Below the pieces are notes generated by a model that saw only the letters and a program-made list of their open reading frames with translations, did not search any database and was not told the DNA's origin. Below are positions 26,644 to 36,295 of a stretch of DNA of 64,000 nt, one piece after another. The translations under genes were made by a program, and so were the position numbers. The number at the start of each line of letters is the position of its first letter. Position 1 is the first letter of the stretch. The stretch is from CAVSRC01 sp963730325 (lineage in GTDB: Bacteria; Pseudomonadota; Alphaproteobacteria; Rhizobiales; Kaistiaceae), in contig CAVSRC010000004.1 of NCBI GenBank assembly GCA_963730325.1, positions 62,001 to 126,000 of the forward strand, in the 5' to 3' direction.

Positions 26644-27648
26644 CTAGGCGGCTCTTAGCGCGGCGCGTTTGGCCTGGAAGGCCGGCAGCCCGGTGCCCAG
26701 CAGAATCAGTGCTCCGATGACGACGCTCTGCCAGGTCGAGGGAATACCCAGCAGGATCAGGCTGTTCGACACCAGTACGATCAGCGCCAGGCCGAGCAGC
26801 GTGCCGGTGATGGTGCCGTAGCCGCCGGTGAGCCGGGCACCACCAAGGACCACGGCGGCGATCACAGACAGTTCGAGGCCGACGAGATCAAACGGATTGG
26901 CGACGCGTGCCAGCGATGCGTGAATGATCCCCGCCAGGCCCGACAGCGCCCCGACATAGGCATAGATGAAGATCTGCACGCCGCGGACGTTGACGCCGAT
27001 GCGCCGCGCACTCTCGGTCGACCCGCCGATGGCGTAGATCTGGCGGCCGAGCAGTGTCTTGTGGAGGAGAAACCAGGTTCCGACGACGACCAGGACCAGC
27101 GCGACGAAGGCCCATGGCAGGGAATAGAAGTAGCCTTCGCTGTTGGTGCCGCGGATCATGAACATGCGCGAAAAGTTGCGCATGTCGGGCGGCACGTTGG
27201 AGATGAGCTGACTGCCGACGAAGGTAAGCAGGAAGCCGCGAAACACCGAGAGTGTGCCGAGGGTCACGATCAGTGTCGGCAGACGGAAGCCGGCGATGAA
27301 GATGGCGTTGATCAGGCCGAGCCCGGTTCCGATGACGGTCGACACGACGAAAGCGGCGTACCACGGCACGTCGATGCCGGTCTTCACCAGTATCAGCGTC
27401 GTCGAATACATCGAGAAGGCCGCGATCGCCGTGAAACTGACGTCGATTCCGCCGGAAACCAGCACGACCAGGACGCCGATCGCAAAGATGCCGAGCACGA
27501 TCGAATTGCGCAAAAGATCGAACAGGGTCGGCACCGAGAAGAACCGGGGATCGACCGCGGTGGTGAGCGCGCAGAAGGCGATCACCACCAGGAGGACCAG
27601 CGTCTCGTTGCGTGTCCAGTCGATCCTCATGCCGCCACCTGTCCTCAT
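26644..27648 (-). CDS. CUT2 sugar ABC transporter, permease 1
   Basis: A 334-residue RbsC-type permease (SGGIDVSFTAIAAFS motif; many hydrophobic helices). The ATG at 27648 overlaps the ATPase stop in an ATGA arrangement; a second in-frame ATG 18 nt later (MRIDWTR) is an alternative. It pairs with the next permease. Confidence 0.88.
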   Translation of the reverse strand: MRTGGGMRIDWTRNETLVLLVVIAFCALTTAVDPRFFSVPTLFDLLRNSIVLGIFAIGVLVVLVSGGIDVSFTAIAAFSMYSTTLILVKTGIDVPWYAAFVVSTVIGTGLGLINAIFIAGFRLPTLIVTLGTLSVFRGFLLTFVGSQLISNVPPDMRNFSRMFMIRGTNSEGYFYSLPWAFVALVLVVVGTWFLLHKTLLGRQIYAIGGSTESARRIGVNVRGVQIFIYAYVGALSGLAGIIHASLARVANPFDLVGLELSVIAAVVLGGARLTGGYGTITGTLLGLALIVLVSNSLILLGIPSTWQSVVIGALILLGTGLPAFQAKRAALRAA

Positions 27649-29138
27649 GACGCCAGCTCGTCTGCCAGTTCGCGCTGGGAGGTCTCGTTGGCGGCGAACT
27701 CGTTCACGATACGCCCGCCCTTCATGACCAGGATGCGATGACAGCAGGCGAGGAGTTCCGGCAAATCGTCGGAGATCACGATGGTTCCGAGCTTCTCGGC
27801 CGAGAGGCCGGCGATGATCTGGTGGATATCGACCTTGGAGCCGATGTCGATACCCACGGTGGGGCCGTTGAGAATGAGGATGCGCGGCCGCTTGGCAAGC
27901 CAGCGCGCCAGCACGACGCGCTGCTGGTTGCCGCCGGAAAGCCAGCGCACCGGCGCCGCCAAATTCGGCGCCGCTACGTTGAGGCGCTTCAACCAGGTGG
28001 CAGCCTCGGCCGCGAGCCCTGAACGGTCCAGCCAGCCGACGAGCAGCTTTGCGAAGGCGCCGACCCGCCCGACGGAAATGTTGCGGACGACAGACTGGGT
28101 CTGGAACAGACCTTCGGTCAGGCGGTCCTCCGGCACATAGCCGATGCCCGCGTCGATCGCGTCGAGCGGGCTGTGCAGCGTCAACGGCTTGCCGTCCATC
28201 CGGATCTCACCGCGATCCGCCAGCAACAGCCCGAACAGGGTCTTGGCGAGCTGCGTGCGTCCGGAGCCGAGACGGCCGGCAACGCCCAGCACCTCGCCCG
28301 GCTTGAGCGTGAAACTGATATCGCGGAGTTGGTTCTCCCAGCCGAGGCCCTTGACCTCGAGAACGGGATCGACGTTCGCATCGAACGGCTGGGCGACGGT
28401 TTCGAGGAAATGCCGGCCGGTCATGTGAAAGGCGAGCGAATCGAGATCGAACTCCGCCGTCGGTCCGGAGGAGACGACCACGCCGTTGCGCAGCACCACG
28501 ATCTTCTGGCAGACCTCGAAGATCTCGGTGAGCTTGTGGCTGACGAAGAGCACCGACACGCCCTCGGACTTCAGCCGCAGAATGGTGGCGAGCAGCGAGT
28601 GCACCTCGCGCTGGGTCAGCGCCGTCGTCGGTTCATCCATGATGACGAGGCGGGCATCCAGGGCCAGCGCCCGAGCAATGGCGACGAGCTGCTTGTCGGC
28701 GACGGGCAGCGCATCGACGCGCGCGTCGAGCGCAATGTCGACATCGATGCGCTTGAGAACCTCGCCGGCCAGCGCGTTCATGCGGCGGCGGTTGACCAGC
28801 TTGCTGCCGGTACCGATTTCGGCGCTGAAGGCGATGTTTTCGGCAACCGTCAGGTTGGGGAAGAGGGCGAAATCCTGGAAGATGACCTGGATGCCGCGCG
28901 ACACCGAACTGCGCGGGTCGAGGTGCGAGAAAGTCTGCCCGTCGATGACCATCTTGCCGGCGGTGGGCGTTTCCACGCCAGCCAGAATCTTGATGAGGGT
29001 GGACTTGCCGCTGCCGTTCTCACCCGCCAGGCAGACCACTTCGCCCGTTTCGATGGCAAAGCTGACATCGCTCAATGCCTGAATACCGGCATACGACTTG
29101 GAGATACCGTCGAGCCGAACGAGCGGAGTGGAAGGCAT
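27645..29138 (-). CDS. CUT2 sugar ABC transporter, ATP-binding protein
   Basis: About 497 residues, a double ATPase. The first half has GENGSGKSTLIKIL and RLVIMDEPTTAL; the second has GRLGSGRTQLAKTL, WLSGGNQQRVVLARW and ILILNGPTVGIDIG, where the second Walker B Asp is replaced by Asn (ILNGP). A start at 29138 gives the usual N-terminus; an ATG 36 nt earlier is also open. It belongs to the importer with the binding protein at 29211 and the two permeases. Confidence 0.88.
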   Translation of the reverse strand: MPSTPLVRLDGISKSYAGIQALSDVSFAIETGEVVCLAGENGSGKSTLIKILAGVETPTAGKMVIDGQTFSHLDPRSSVSRGIQVIFQDFALFPNLTVAENIAFSAEIGTGSKLVNRRRMNALAGEVLKRIDVDIALDARVDALPVADKQLVAIARALALDARLVIMDEPTTALTQREVHSLLATILRLKSEGVSVLFVSHKLTEIFEVCQKIVVLRNGVVVSSGPTAEFDLDSLAFHMTGRHFLETVAQPFDANVDPVLEVKGLGWENQLRDISFTLKPGEVLGVAGRLGSGRTQLAKTLFGLLLADRGEIRMDGKPLTLHSPLDAIDAGIGYVPEDRLTEGLFQTQSVVRNISVGRVGAFAKLLVGWLDRSGLAAEAATWLKRLNVAAPNLAAPVRWLSGGNQQRVVLARWLAKRPRILILNGPTVGIDIGSKVDIHQIIAGLSAEKLGTIVISDDLPELLACCHRILVMKGGRIVNEFAANETSQRELADELAS

Positions 29139-29210
29139 GAGCCAACTCGATCTCGGAGGCAGCCCCTCCGGCAAGCGTGCCTGCCGGAGGGTGATTGGAT
29201 GCGACGACGA

Positions 29211-30203
<993 letters not shown>

Positions 30204-30233
30204 TTGTTCTCCTCCTTGGGCTTCCTTAGACCA

Positions 30234-30263
30234 CCTTCGCTTGGGCCTAGCCTGATGCGAAGG
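30234..30263 (-). terminator. Hairpin between dehydrogenase and binding-protein genes
   Basis: CCTTCGC (30234-30240) and GCGAAGG (30257-30263) form a perfect 7-bp stem with a 16-nt loop. It may process or punctuate the operon before the binding-protein gene. No T-run. Confidence 0.3.
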
Positions 30264-30291
30264 GAATTCAGTCGCCTCCTCCGGCCAGGGT

Positions 30292-31173
30292 TTATGTTTT
30301 GGTTACGCCGGAAAGCTCGAATTGCAGCTTGTGGAGCGCAGAGGCGTTGAGATCACCATAGCCCTTGTTGACGGCGGCCTGATAGAGTTCGGCCGTCAGG
30401 CTCGTCGAGGGCACGGCGACATTAAGGCTGCGCGCGAACGCTCCGATCAGATGCGCATCCTTGAGCATGTGCTTGAGATAGAAATTCGGTTCGAAATCGC
30501 CCTTGAGCGATGCCCGGCTGACCCCGCGGATGAGCCCGGACGAGAAGTCCGTCACATCGAGATAGCCGGTCAGGGCATCGGTATCGATACCGGCCTTCTG
30601 GGCCAATGCCAGCGCCTCGCCGAGCGACACCATCTGCGCCGATACCAGCAGGTTGCCGACCAGCTTTGCCGCAGCGCCTTTGCCCGCCGAGCCAATGTAA
30701 TGGACTGTGGCGGCCAAGCTCTCGATGACCGGCTTGACGGCATCGAACGCGGCACGCTCCCCGCCGCAGACGAAATCGAGACGCCCCTCCCAGGCTTCGC
30801 CGCGCGAGCCAAACACCGGCGCATCGAGATAATCCAGACCACGCTCGCGCGCCTTGCCGGAAAGATCGAGCGCCAGGGATGGGTCGGTCGTGGTGGTGTC
30901 GACGATCGTCGTACCGGCTTCGGCAACCGCGAAAAGTCCGTCCGGACCGGCAAGCACCGCACGCTGTGCATCCGGTCCGGTCAGGGAGACGATGACGATC
31001 TTCTTGCCGGCGACCGCTTTGCCGATGGTCGAAACGACCTCGGCCTTTGCCAGATCGGCGGGCAGGTCGCAGGCCGACCGGTTCCACGCCGTCACTTTAT
31101 GCCCGGCCTTCAGGAGATTGCGGACCATGCCGCGTCCCATGATGCCGAGACCGAGAAAACCAATATCGCTCAC
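30292..31173 (-). CDS. Beta-hydroxyacid dehydrogenase (3-hydroxyisobutyrate dehydrogenase family)
   Basis: A 293-residue NAD(P) enzyme. The cofactor motif is GFLGLGIMGRGMV, and the catalytic Lys is in GKGAAAKLVGNLL. The family includes tartronate semialdehyde reductase, threonate dehydrogenase and 3-hydroxyisobutyrate dehydrogenase. The GTG start at 31173 is chosen because GAGGAG lies about 7 nt upstream and the protein then begins at the first beta strand. It follows dhaL after 19 bp, and probably oxidises or reduces a C4 acid or polyol in the same route. Confidence 0.83.
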   Translation of the reverse strand: MSDIGFLGLGIMGRGMVRNLLKAGHKVTAWNRSACDLPADLAKAEVVSTIGKAVAGKKIVIVSLTGPDAQRAVLAGPDGLFAVAEAGTTIVDTTTTDPSLALDLSGKARERGLDYLDAPVFGSRGEAWEGRLDFVCGGERAAFDAVKPVIESLAATVHYIGSAGKGAAAKLVGNLLVSAQMVSLGEALALAQKAGIDTDALTGYLDVTDFSSGLIRGVSRASLKGDFEPNFYLKHMLKDAHLIGAFARSLNVAVPSTSLTAELYQAAVNKGYGDLNASALHKLQFELSGVTKT

Positions 31174-31192
31174 CACACGCTCCTCATACTGA

Positions 31193-31807
31193 TCAATGCC
31201 CCTGCGCCGGTTGATCGCGCCCGAGCGCTTCGACGATCCGCACCAGCGCCAGCTGACCGGGATCGTACAGGCCGATGCTGGCCTCTCCGAACATGCGGGC
31301 ACGGCCGAGCTTGTTGGGCTTGCCCTTGAAGTCCTCCAGAGTGGCTTGTGCCGCCGCGAGGCCACGGGCGTAGGTTACGCTGGCCGGCGCACCGCGCGTC
31401 GCACTGGCCATGGCGTAGAGAACGTCGAGCACCGTCTTGTCGCCGAGCGCCCCCTTGCCGCGCGCCATCATCGCCGCGAGCGCGCCTTCGATAAGATCCG
31501 GCGTCTCGGATATATCGACCTCCGTGCGCCCCTTCAGCGTCTTGGCCGCCGACATCGCCGCCGTCGCCAGCAGCGTGCCGTAGGACGACGACGACACCCG
31601 CTGCATGGCCTTGGCGCACTCCATGAAGGCGAGACCGAGATCGTCGGGCAGCTCCGTCCTGGCGACCTCGGCGAACCCCTGCGACACGGTGATGCCGAGA
31701 TCGCCATCGCCGAGCGCCGCATCGGCTGCATTGAGGTCCACCGCTGCCGCATTCATGGCAGCGGCGACCCGCACCAGCGCTTCGTGGACATCTTTCGACG
31801 TGATCAT
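31193..31807 (-). CDS. dhaL: Dihydroxyacetone-kinase-type subunit L
   Basis: A 204-residue DAK2-domain protein. The ADP/Mg-binding aspartates Asp29, Asp34 and Asp36 are in ADAALGDGDLGIT, matching E. coli DhaL. With DhaK it phosphorylates dihydroxyacetone, or in related systems erythrulose. No PTS partner DhaM is nearby, so it may exchange ATP directly, as reported for erythrulose kinases of this family. Confidence 0.9.
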   Translation of the reverse strand: MITSKDVHEALVRVAAAMNAAAVDLNAADAALGDGDLGITVSQGFAEVARTELPDDLGLAFMECAKAMQRVSSSSYGTLLATAAMSAAKTLKGRTEVDISETPDLIEGALAAMMARGKGALGDKTVLDVLYAMASATRGAPASVTYARGLAAAQATLEDFKGKPNKLGRARMFGEASIGLYDPGQLALVRIVEALGRDQPAQGH

Positions 31808-31850
31808 GGCGCCCCGTTCAACTCCTTCCCTGTGACGGTCTTCGGCCGTC

Positions 31851-32843
31851 CTATTTCTTCCAGTACGGGCAGTCGCACGGCGCCGCCAGCAACCGCTCGA
31901 TCTCGCCGTCGAGACGGCAGACGGTGAGCGTCGCGCCCGCCATCTCCATGGAGGTGGCGTAGCGCCCGACCAGCGGGTCGACGATCGCGATGCCGGCATC
32001 GGAGAGCCGCGCATTCAGCCGCCGATAGACGATGTAGAGCTCCTCCAGCGGCGTCGCGCCGAGCGAGTTGACCAGAACCGAGACCCGTTCGCCGCGCCCG
32101 ATATCGACATCCGCCAGGATGCGGTCGAGCATCTCGTCGGCAATCGCGTCGGCCGGCTTCAGCTGGTCGCGCCAGATACCGGGCTCGCCGTGGATGCCCA
32201 TGCCCATTTCCATCTCGTTCTCGCCGATGGTGAAGGTCGGCGTGCCCGCCTGGGGCACGACGCAGGGGGTCAGCGCAAAGCCGATCGAGCGGCAGGCGTC
32301 GGCCGTCTTCTGCGCCGCCGCGGTCACCGCGTCGAGGTCGCCGCGCTCCTCCGCCCGCGCACCGGCCGCCTTGAAGGCGAACACCATGCCGGCGACGCCG
32401 CGCCGCTTGGCGGCCTCTTCCGGCGGCGCCGACGCCACGTCGTCGGCGAGCAGCACCGTGGTCGAGCGGATATCCTCCATCTCGAGCATCTCGCCGGCCA
32501 TGTCGAAGTTCATGACGTCGCCGCCGTAATTGCCATAAAGCCGCAGCACGCCGGCCCCGCCATTGGCCAGCCGCATGGCGCCCGCCATCTGCTCGGCAGA
32601 GGGCGAGGCGAAGACGTTGCCGATGGCGCAGGCGTCGAGCAGCCCCGGGCCGATATAGCCGGTGAAGACAGGCAGGTGTCCGGAGCCGCCGCCGGTCACG
32701 ATGCCGACCTTGCCGGGCACCGCGCCGCCGGCGCGCGTGATCACCCGCTTCTCGGGCTGGGCAAAATACCCCGGATGGGCCGCACACAGACCGTCGAGCA
32801 TCTCGTCGACATAGCCCGCAGCATCGTTCATGACCTTCTTCAT
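31851..32843 (-). CDS. dhaK: Dihydroxyacetone-kinase-type subunit K
   Basis: A 330-residue DAK1-domain protein. The substrate-binding His218 is in GMGIHGEPG at exactly the E. coli DhaK position, and TGGGSGHLP and GNVFASPSAEQM are conserved. Its substrate forms a hemiaminal with this His. AGGAGGAACG precedes ATG. It is the first structural gene of the module-3 operon, 220 bp after a SorC regulator, with two palindromes in that gap. Substrate could be dihydroxyacetone or a C4 ketose such as erythrulose. Confidence 0.9.
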   Translation of the reverse strand: MKKVMNDAAGYVDEMLDGLCAAHPGYFAQPEKRVITRAGGAVPGKVGIVTGGGSGHLPVFTGYIGPGLLDACAIGNVFASPSAEQMAGAMRLANGGAGVLRLYGNYGGDVMNFDMAGEMLEMEDIRSTTVLLADDVASAPPEEAAKRRGVAGMVFAFKAAGARAEERGDLDAVTAAAQKTADACRSIGFALTPCVVPQAGTPTFTIGENEMEMGMGIHGEPGIWRDQLKPADAIADEMLDRILADVDIGRGERVSVLVNSLGATPLEELYIVYRRLNARLSDAGIAIVDPLVGRYATSMEMAGATLTVCRLDGEIERLLAAPCDCPYWKK

Positions 32844-32906
32844 CGTTCCTCCTGGCGCATTTCGAAGTGGAGCTGTCTACCTGCAGCCCGCTTGTTACGC
32901 ATATGC

Positions 32907-32927
32907 GCGCAATTTGCATAATTGCGC
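32907..32927. promoter_or_regulatory. Palindrome upstream of dhaK
   Basis: GCGCAATT-TGCAT-AATTGCGC is a perfect 8+5+8 inverted repeat about 65 bp before the dhaK start, beside the smaller palindrome CGCATATGCG (32898-32907) and a TTTGCGC repeat at 32935-32941. It is a likely operator for the SorC protein encoded just upstream. Confidence 0.5.
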
Positions 32928-33012
32928 ACAAGCATTTGCGCAGTCAAGCACCGAAAGTCGGTGATCCTGGAACCGCGTCCCTGGCGATTTCGGTGTGATG
33001 GCTCAATCTATT

Positions 33013-33047
33013 GGCGACATATGGGCGCGCAGCGCGCATATGTCGCC
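33013..33047. repeat. 35-bp hyphenated palindrome after SorC gene
   Basis: GGCGACATATG and CATATGTCGCC are perfect 11-bp arms around a GCGC-rich centre, 17 bp beyond the SorC stop codon. No T-run follows, so it may be a terminator hairpin or a second operator sharing the CATATG core with the palindrome near 32900. Confidence 0.5.
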
Positions 33048-33063
33048 GCCACAAGCCGGCGCT

Positions 33064-34062
33064 TCAAGGTTGGCCGGCCTCGGGGCCGCCCGCGCCCTCC
33101 ATCTTCGTCTGTTCGTCGAGATCGACGATCAAGCGGGCGTTGACCGCGCTCGTTGCCAACGTGCCGATGATGCCTGAACGCAGGGCACCAAGCAGAGGCA
33201 GCGTCTTGTTGCGCTCGCTGGCGACCGCCACAACGTTCGGGATCCAGCGGAAGTCGTCGTGAGACAGGCCGATGACGCGGTCATGGAGTTCCGGCGCTGA
33301 AGGTCGACCGTTGATGTCGAGAAAATCATAGCCGGAGACATCGACAACGGTGCCGTGCAGTCGCGCATGTGCGATCTCCTGCGCGGTGTACCATCCCATT
33401 CTGACGAGGTAGCTCGACTCGGTCAGATCGCCGATGCCGATCAACGCCATGTCGGCACGGCGAGCGCGGTTAAGCGTATGCTGAACGGTCGGATCACGCA
33501 GTAACAGCGCCCGCAGCTCGGGCTCGGGCACATGTGCCGGCGCGTAGAGCGTTTCGCTGCGACCGCCGAATGCCGACGCGAAGCGTCGAGCGATGTGGTC
33601 CGAATTCAGGCCCTCACCAACCTTCAACGACCCGCCGATGGAGCTGACAAACGTGCAGCGACGTGAGGAGGGTGCGCCGAGATGCGCAGCAACGGCCCCA
33701 AGGTTGCGCCCCATGCCAACGGCCACCGTTGTCTGGTCCGTCAGGGTCTCCGTGAGATAATCGGCAACGAGCTCGGCAACAGCGCCTCTCTGCTGAGCGT
33801 CGTCGTCGTGATCCACGGCAATCAGCGCTCTATGGATTCCGAAGCGCGCTTTGAGTTCTTGCTCAAGCGCAGAGAACTCGGCCGGATTCAGATTGATGCG
33901 GATCGTGACAAGACCAAGCTCGCGCGCCCGCTTCAGCAACCTGCCGATCTTGGTCCGCGAGAGCTTGAGCGAGTGCGAGATTTCGTCCTGGGTCTTTCCT
34001 TCATAGTAGTATTGCTTCGAGACAAGAGTGGCCAAGCTTATCTCGTTTGGTTCCGTGGCCAT
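33064..34062 (-). CDS. SorC-family sugar-responsive regulator
   Basis: A 332-residue regulator. The helix-turn-helix is TQDEISHSLKLSRTKIGRLL; the effector domain has VAVGMGRNLGAVAAHL and ALIGIGDLTESSYLVRMGWY. ATG at 34062 follows GGGGAACAG. It reads into dhaK in the same direction and is the likely controller of the whole module-3 operon. It is only distantly like the other two SorC proteins here. Confidence 0.87.
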   Translation of the reverse strand: MATEPNEISLATLVSKQYYYEGKTQDEISHSLKLSRTKIGRLLKRARELGLVTIRINLNPAEFSALEQELKARFGIHRALIAVDHDDDAQQRGAVAELVADYLTETLTDQTTVAVGMGRNLGAVAAHLGAPSSRRCTFVSSIGGSLKVGEGLNSDHIARRFASAFGGRSETLYAPAHVPEPELRALLLRDPTVQHTLNRARRADMALIGIGDLTESSYLVRMGWYTAQEIAHARLHGTVVDVSGYDFLDINGRPSAPELHDRVIGLSHDDFRWIPNVVAVASERNKTLPLLGALRSGIIGTLATSAVNARLIVDLDEQTKMEGAGGPEAGQP

Positions 34063-34330
34063 TGTGCTGTTCCCCGGTCCAACCACACGCCAGGCGCAGA
34101 TTACCACTGCCCCCGAAGTGGCCATTTTCTGAATTCAGCCGATCAGGTTCTGATCCATTTGGAACTGGTTGGCAAACCCGAGCGGCAGCAGCCGTGTGGC
34201 GGTCGCGCCATACAATGCCGATCAGCTTGCGCTGTTGCGGCCAGCCGGACGCAAGCCGACCCGTCTCAGTTGGTCGGTCCGGGCGAAGCCGGTGAGCCGG
34301 CTGTCACCCTGGCAATCGGATCGCTGAGGC

Positions 34331-35371
34331 TCATGCAAACGAGAGCTGGACCTTGACGGATCGCGACCGATCGGCCGCCACGTCGAGCGCCTCGCGGGCT
34401 CGCTCCATCGGCAAGGTGTCGGTAATCAACGGTTCGACGTTGATGATGCCACGGTCTATGAGCCGCACCGCCTCCGCAAACTCTGCATGAAACCGGTGCG
34501 CTCCCTTCAGTTCGATCTCTTTTCCCACGATCCGGTCGATCGGGACGGGGAGGTTGCCGGCGACGCCGACCTGGACGATCGTGCCGAGCGGCCGGACGGA
34601 CTCGATCGCCGTTCGCAGGGCGGCCGGCGCGGCGGAACATTCGAAGGCGATATCGAAAAAGCCCTTGTCAGCTGAATAGGCTTCGACGGCTGCTGCGTCA
34701 CCAGCGACGTTGATCGTTCGCGTCGCCCCCATGCGTGTCGCAACCGCGAGGGTCGCGTTCGTGAGATCGGTCACGACGACTTCGCTGGCTCCGCGTTCCC
34801 GCGCAACGGCGGTGCACAAGGCTCCGATGGGCCCCGCGCCGGTCACGAGCACGCGCTTGCCGACAAGCGCGCCGGCGCGCATGGCCGCGTGGACGCAGAC
34901 CGCCAGCGGTTCGGAACAAGCGGCTGCAGCCAGGCTGGTGCCAGCGCCGACCGGCAGGCACTGTGCAGCATCCACGACGATCAGGTCACGGAAGAGGCCC
35001 TGCTCGTGCGGAACGCGCATAGCCGAACCATTGAAGCGCATGTTGAGGCAGTGCTGGAAATGGCCCTCCCGGCAGAACCGACATTTCCCGCAAGGCCGGC
35101 TCGGATTCACCGCAACCCGGTCGCCCGCGGCGAGATCGGACACATCGGCGCCTGTCGTCACGACGGTGCCGGCCGCTTCGTGGCCGAGGATGATCGGCTC
35201 ACGCACGCGGATCGGGCCGAAACCGCCATCGTGGTAGTAGTGCAGGTCAGAACCGCAGATGCCACCTGCGCCGATAGCCAGCAGCACTTCGCCCGAACCT
35301 GGCGTCGGCGCTTCTTCAATATCGATGCGAATGTCCGACCGTCCATAAAGGCGGCATACACGGGTCTTCAA
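34331..35371 (-). CDS. Zinc-dependent alcohol dehydrogenase, L-idonate 5-dehydrogenase-like
   Basis: A 346-residue medium-chain dehydrogenase. The catalytic zinc ligands are in GGICGSDLHYYHDGG and ILGHEAAG, the structural zinc Cys cluster is PCGKCRFCREGHFQHC, and the cofactor motif is VTGAGPIGALC. The GSDLHYYHDGGFGPIRVREP region is the hallmark of idonate dehydrogenases, so it likely oxidises a sugar acid or polyol secondary alcohol. TTG at 35371 is the start: AAGGA lies 8 nt before it and a nearby ATG is out of frame. It follows the GntR gene by 44 bp. Confidence 0.85.
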   Translation of the reverse strand: MKTRVCRLYGRSDIRIDIEEAPTPGSGEVLLAIGAGGICGSDLHYYHDGGFGPIRVREPIILGHEAAGTVVTTGADVSDLAAGDRVAVNPSRPCGKCRFCREGHFQHCLNMRFNGSAMRVPHEQGLFRDLIVVDAAQCLPVGAGTSLAAAACSEPLAVCVHAAMRAGALVGKRVLVTGAGPIGALCTAVARERGASEVVVTDLTNATLAVATRMGATRTINVAGDAAAVEAYSADKGFFDIAFECSAAPAALRTAIESVRPLGTIVQVGVAGNLPVPIDRIVGKEIELKGAHRFHAEFAEAVRLIDRGIINVEPLITDTLPMERAREALDVAADRSRSVKVQLSFA

Positions 35372-35415
35372 GTTTGAATTCCTTCATGGTGCGGAGCCGA
35401 TGGGCAGGCGTCGGG

Positions 35416-36114
35416 TTACCTGTCCGCAGACTCGAAGAACTCCGGATTGCTCGCGGCAATCGCCGGCAGGTTCTCAAGATTGTAACGCAGATGCATACGC
35501 ATCGCCTTCTCGGCCCCTTCCGCATTGCCCGCCGCAATGGCGTCCGCGATGGCCCCATGTTGCTCTACAAACACGTCCATCGGATAGCGATGGACGAAGA
35601 AATAGCGGACGCGGTCCATCTGCGCCTTGACGCTTTCGATGAGGTTGCGGGCATGGATCTTGCCGGCGGCCTCGGCGAGCGTCCGGTGGAATCGTTCGTC
35701 CAGCTCCATGAATCGCGGGGGATTGTTGGCCGCCGCGATTTGCTGCTCGGCCAATTGGCCGCGCAGCTCCCCCGCGAGCTCCGGCAAGGGCGAGTTGGCA
35801 AGCTCCTTGACGATGTCGGCCTCGATGGCCTCGCGCACAAACAGCGCATCCAGGACTTCCGAGACCGCGATCTTGCGAACGAATGTGCCGCGCTGCGGAC
35901 GAACCTCGACGAGGCCCTCGACCGACAGCTTGATCAGCGCCTCGCGCACCGGCTGGCGGCTGACTGAGAACTCCGCGGAGATCTGCGGCTCCACGATGCG
36001 CGCGCCGGGCAGGATGTCGTTGCGAATGATCCGCTCCCGCAGGATCCGATAGATCTGCGGCCCGACTGCCGCCCCGGCATTCAGCACCAGCCGCGAATCC
36101 TGCTGAAAATTCAT
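35416..36114 (-). CDS. GntR-family transcriptional regulator (FCD type)
   Basis: A 232-residue regulator with a winged helix (FSVSRQPVREALIKLSVEGL, RPQRGTFV) and an FCD domain whose metal-type residues appear in ELDERFHRTL, EQHGAIADAI and RMHLRYNL. These metal-binding FCD proteins sense carboxylates. It diverges from the glucarate-dehydratase-like operon with two operator-like repeats in the 181-bp gap, and is co-transcribed with the idonate-dehydrogenase-like gene. Confidence 0.88.
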   Translation of the reverse strand: MNFQQDSRLVLNAGAAVGPQIYRILRERIIRNDILPGARIVEPQISAEFSVSRQPVREALIKLSVEGLVEVRPQRGTFVRKIAVSEVLDALFVREAIEADIVKELANSPLPELAGELRGQLAEQQIAAANNPPRFMELDERFHRTLAEAAGKIHARNLIESVKAQMDRVRYFFVHRYPMDVFVEQHGAIADAIAAGNAEGAEKAMRMHLRYNLENLPAIAASNPEFFESADR

Positions 36115-36151
36115 GCCCAACCTGTCGTCGCTGATCAGCCAATCTAATCAG

Positions 36152-36169
36152 ACTAGGATACTAGTCAAA
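36152..36169. promoter_or_regulatory. GntR operator-like repeat 1
   Basis: Contains the perfect palindrome GACTAG-GATA-CTAGTC (36151-36166) and reads ACTAGGATACTAGTCAAA; it matches repeat 2 at 14 of 18 positions. It lies in the divergent promoter region next to the GntR gene. Confidence 0.55.
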
Positions 36170-36179
36170 CTAAATCACA

Positions 36180-36197
36180 ACTGGTATGGTAGTCAAA
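36180..36197. promoter_or_regulatory. GntR operator-like repeat 2
   Basis: ACTGGTATGGTAGTCAAA, a direct repeat of the 36152 site starting 28 bp later. Less symmetric than repeat 1. Binding of both by the GntR protein would cover the promoter region of the dehydratase operon. Confidence 0.5.
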
Positions 36198-36295
36198 AGT
36201 CGGGTGGTCAAGCGGTTCCTACGGGACTGCCAAAAACCCGCGCGGGACGGCCGCGACTGTTTGTGCGCCGCCCCTTTGGGAGGTGGAGTGTTTCG

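Noticed and set aside
25465..26658. 397-codon plus-strand frame, very rich in Gln, His, Asp and Arg
   Set aside because: Antisense of a hydrophobic permease; such composition is expected from reading membrane-helix codons backwards.
27645..29138. Loss of ATPase function because second Walker B has Asn (ILNGP)
   Set aside because: In this double-ATPase family one site is commonly degenerate, and the first site is intact, so it is not called a pseudogene.
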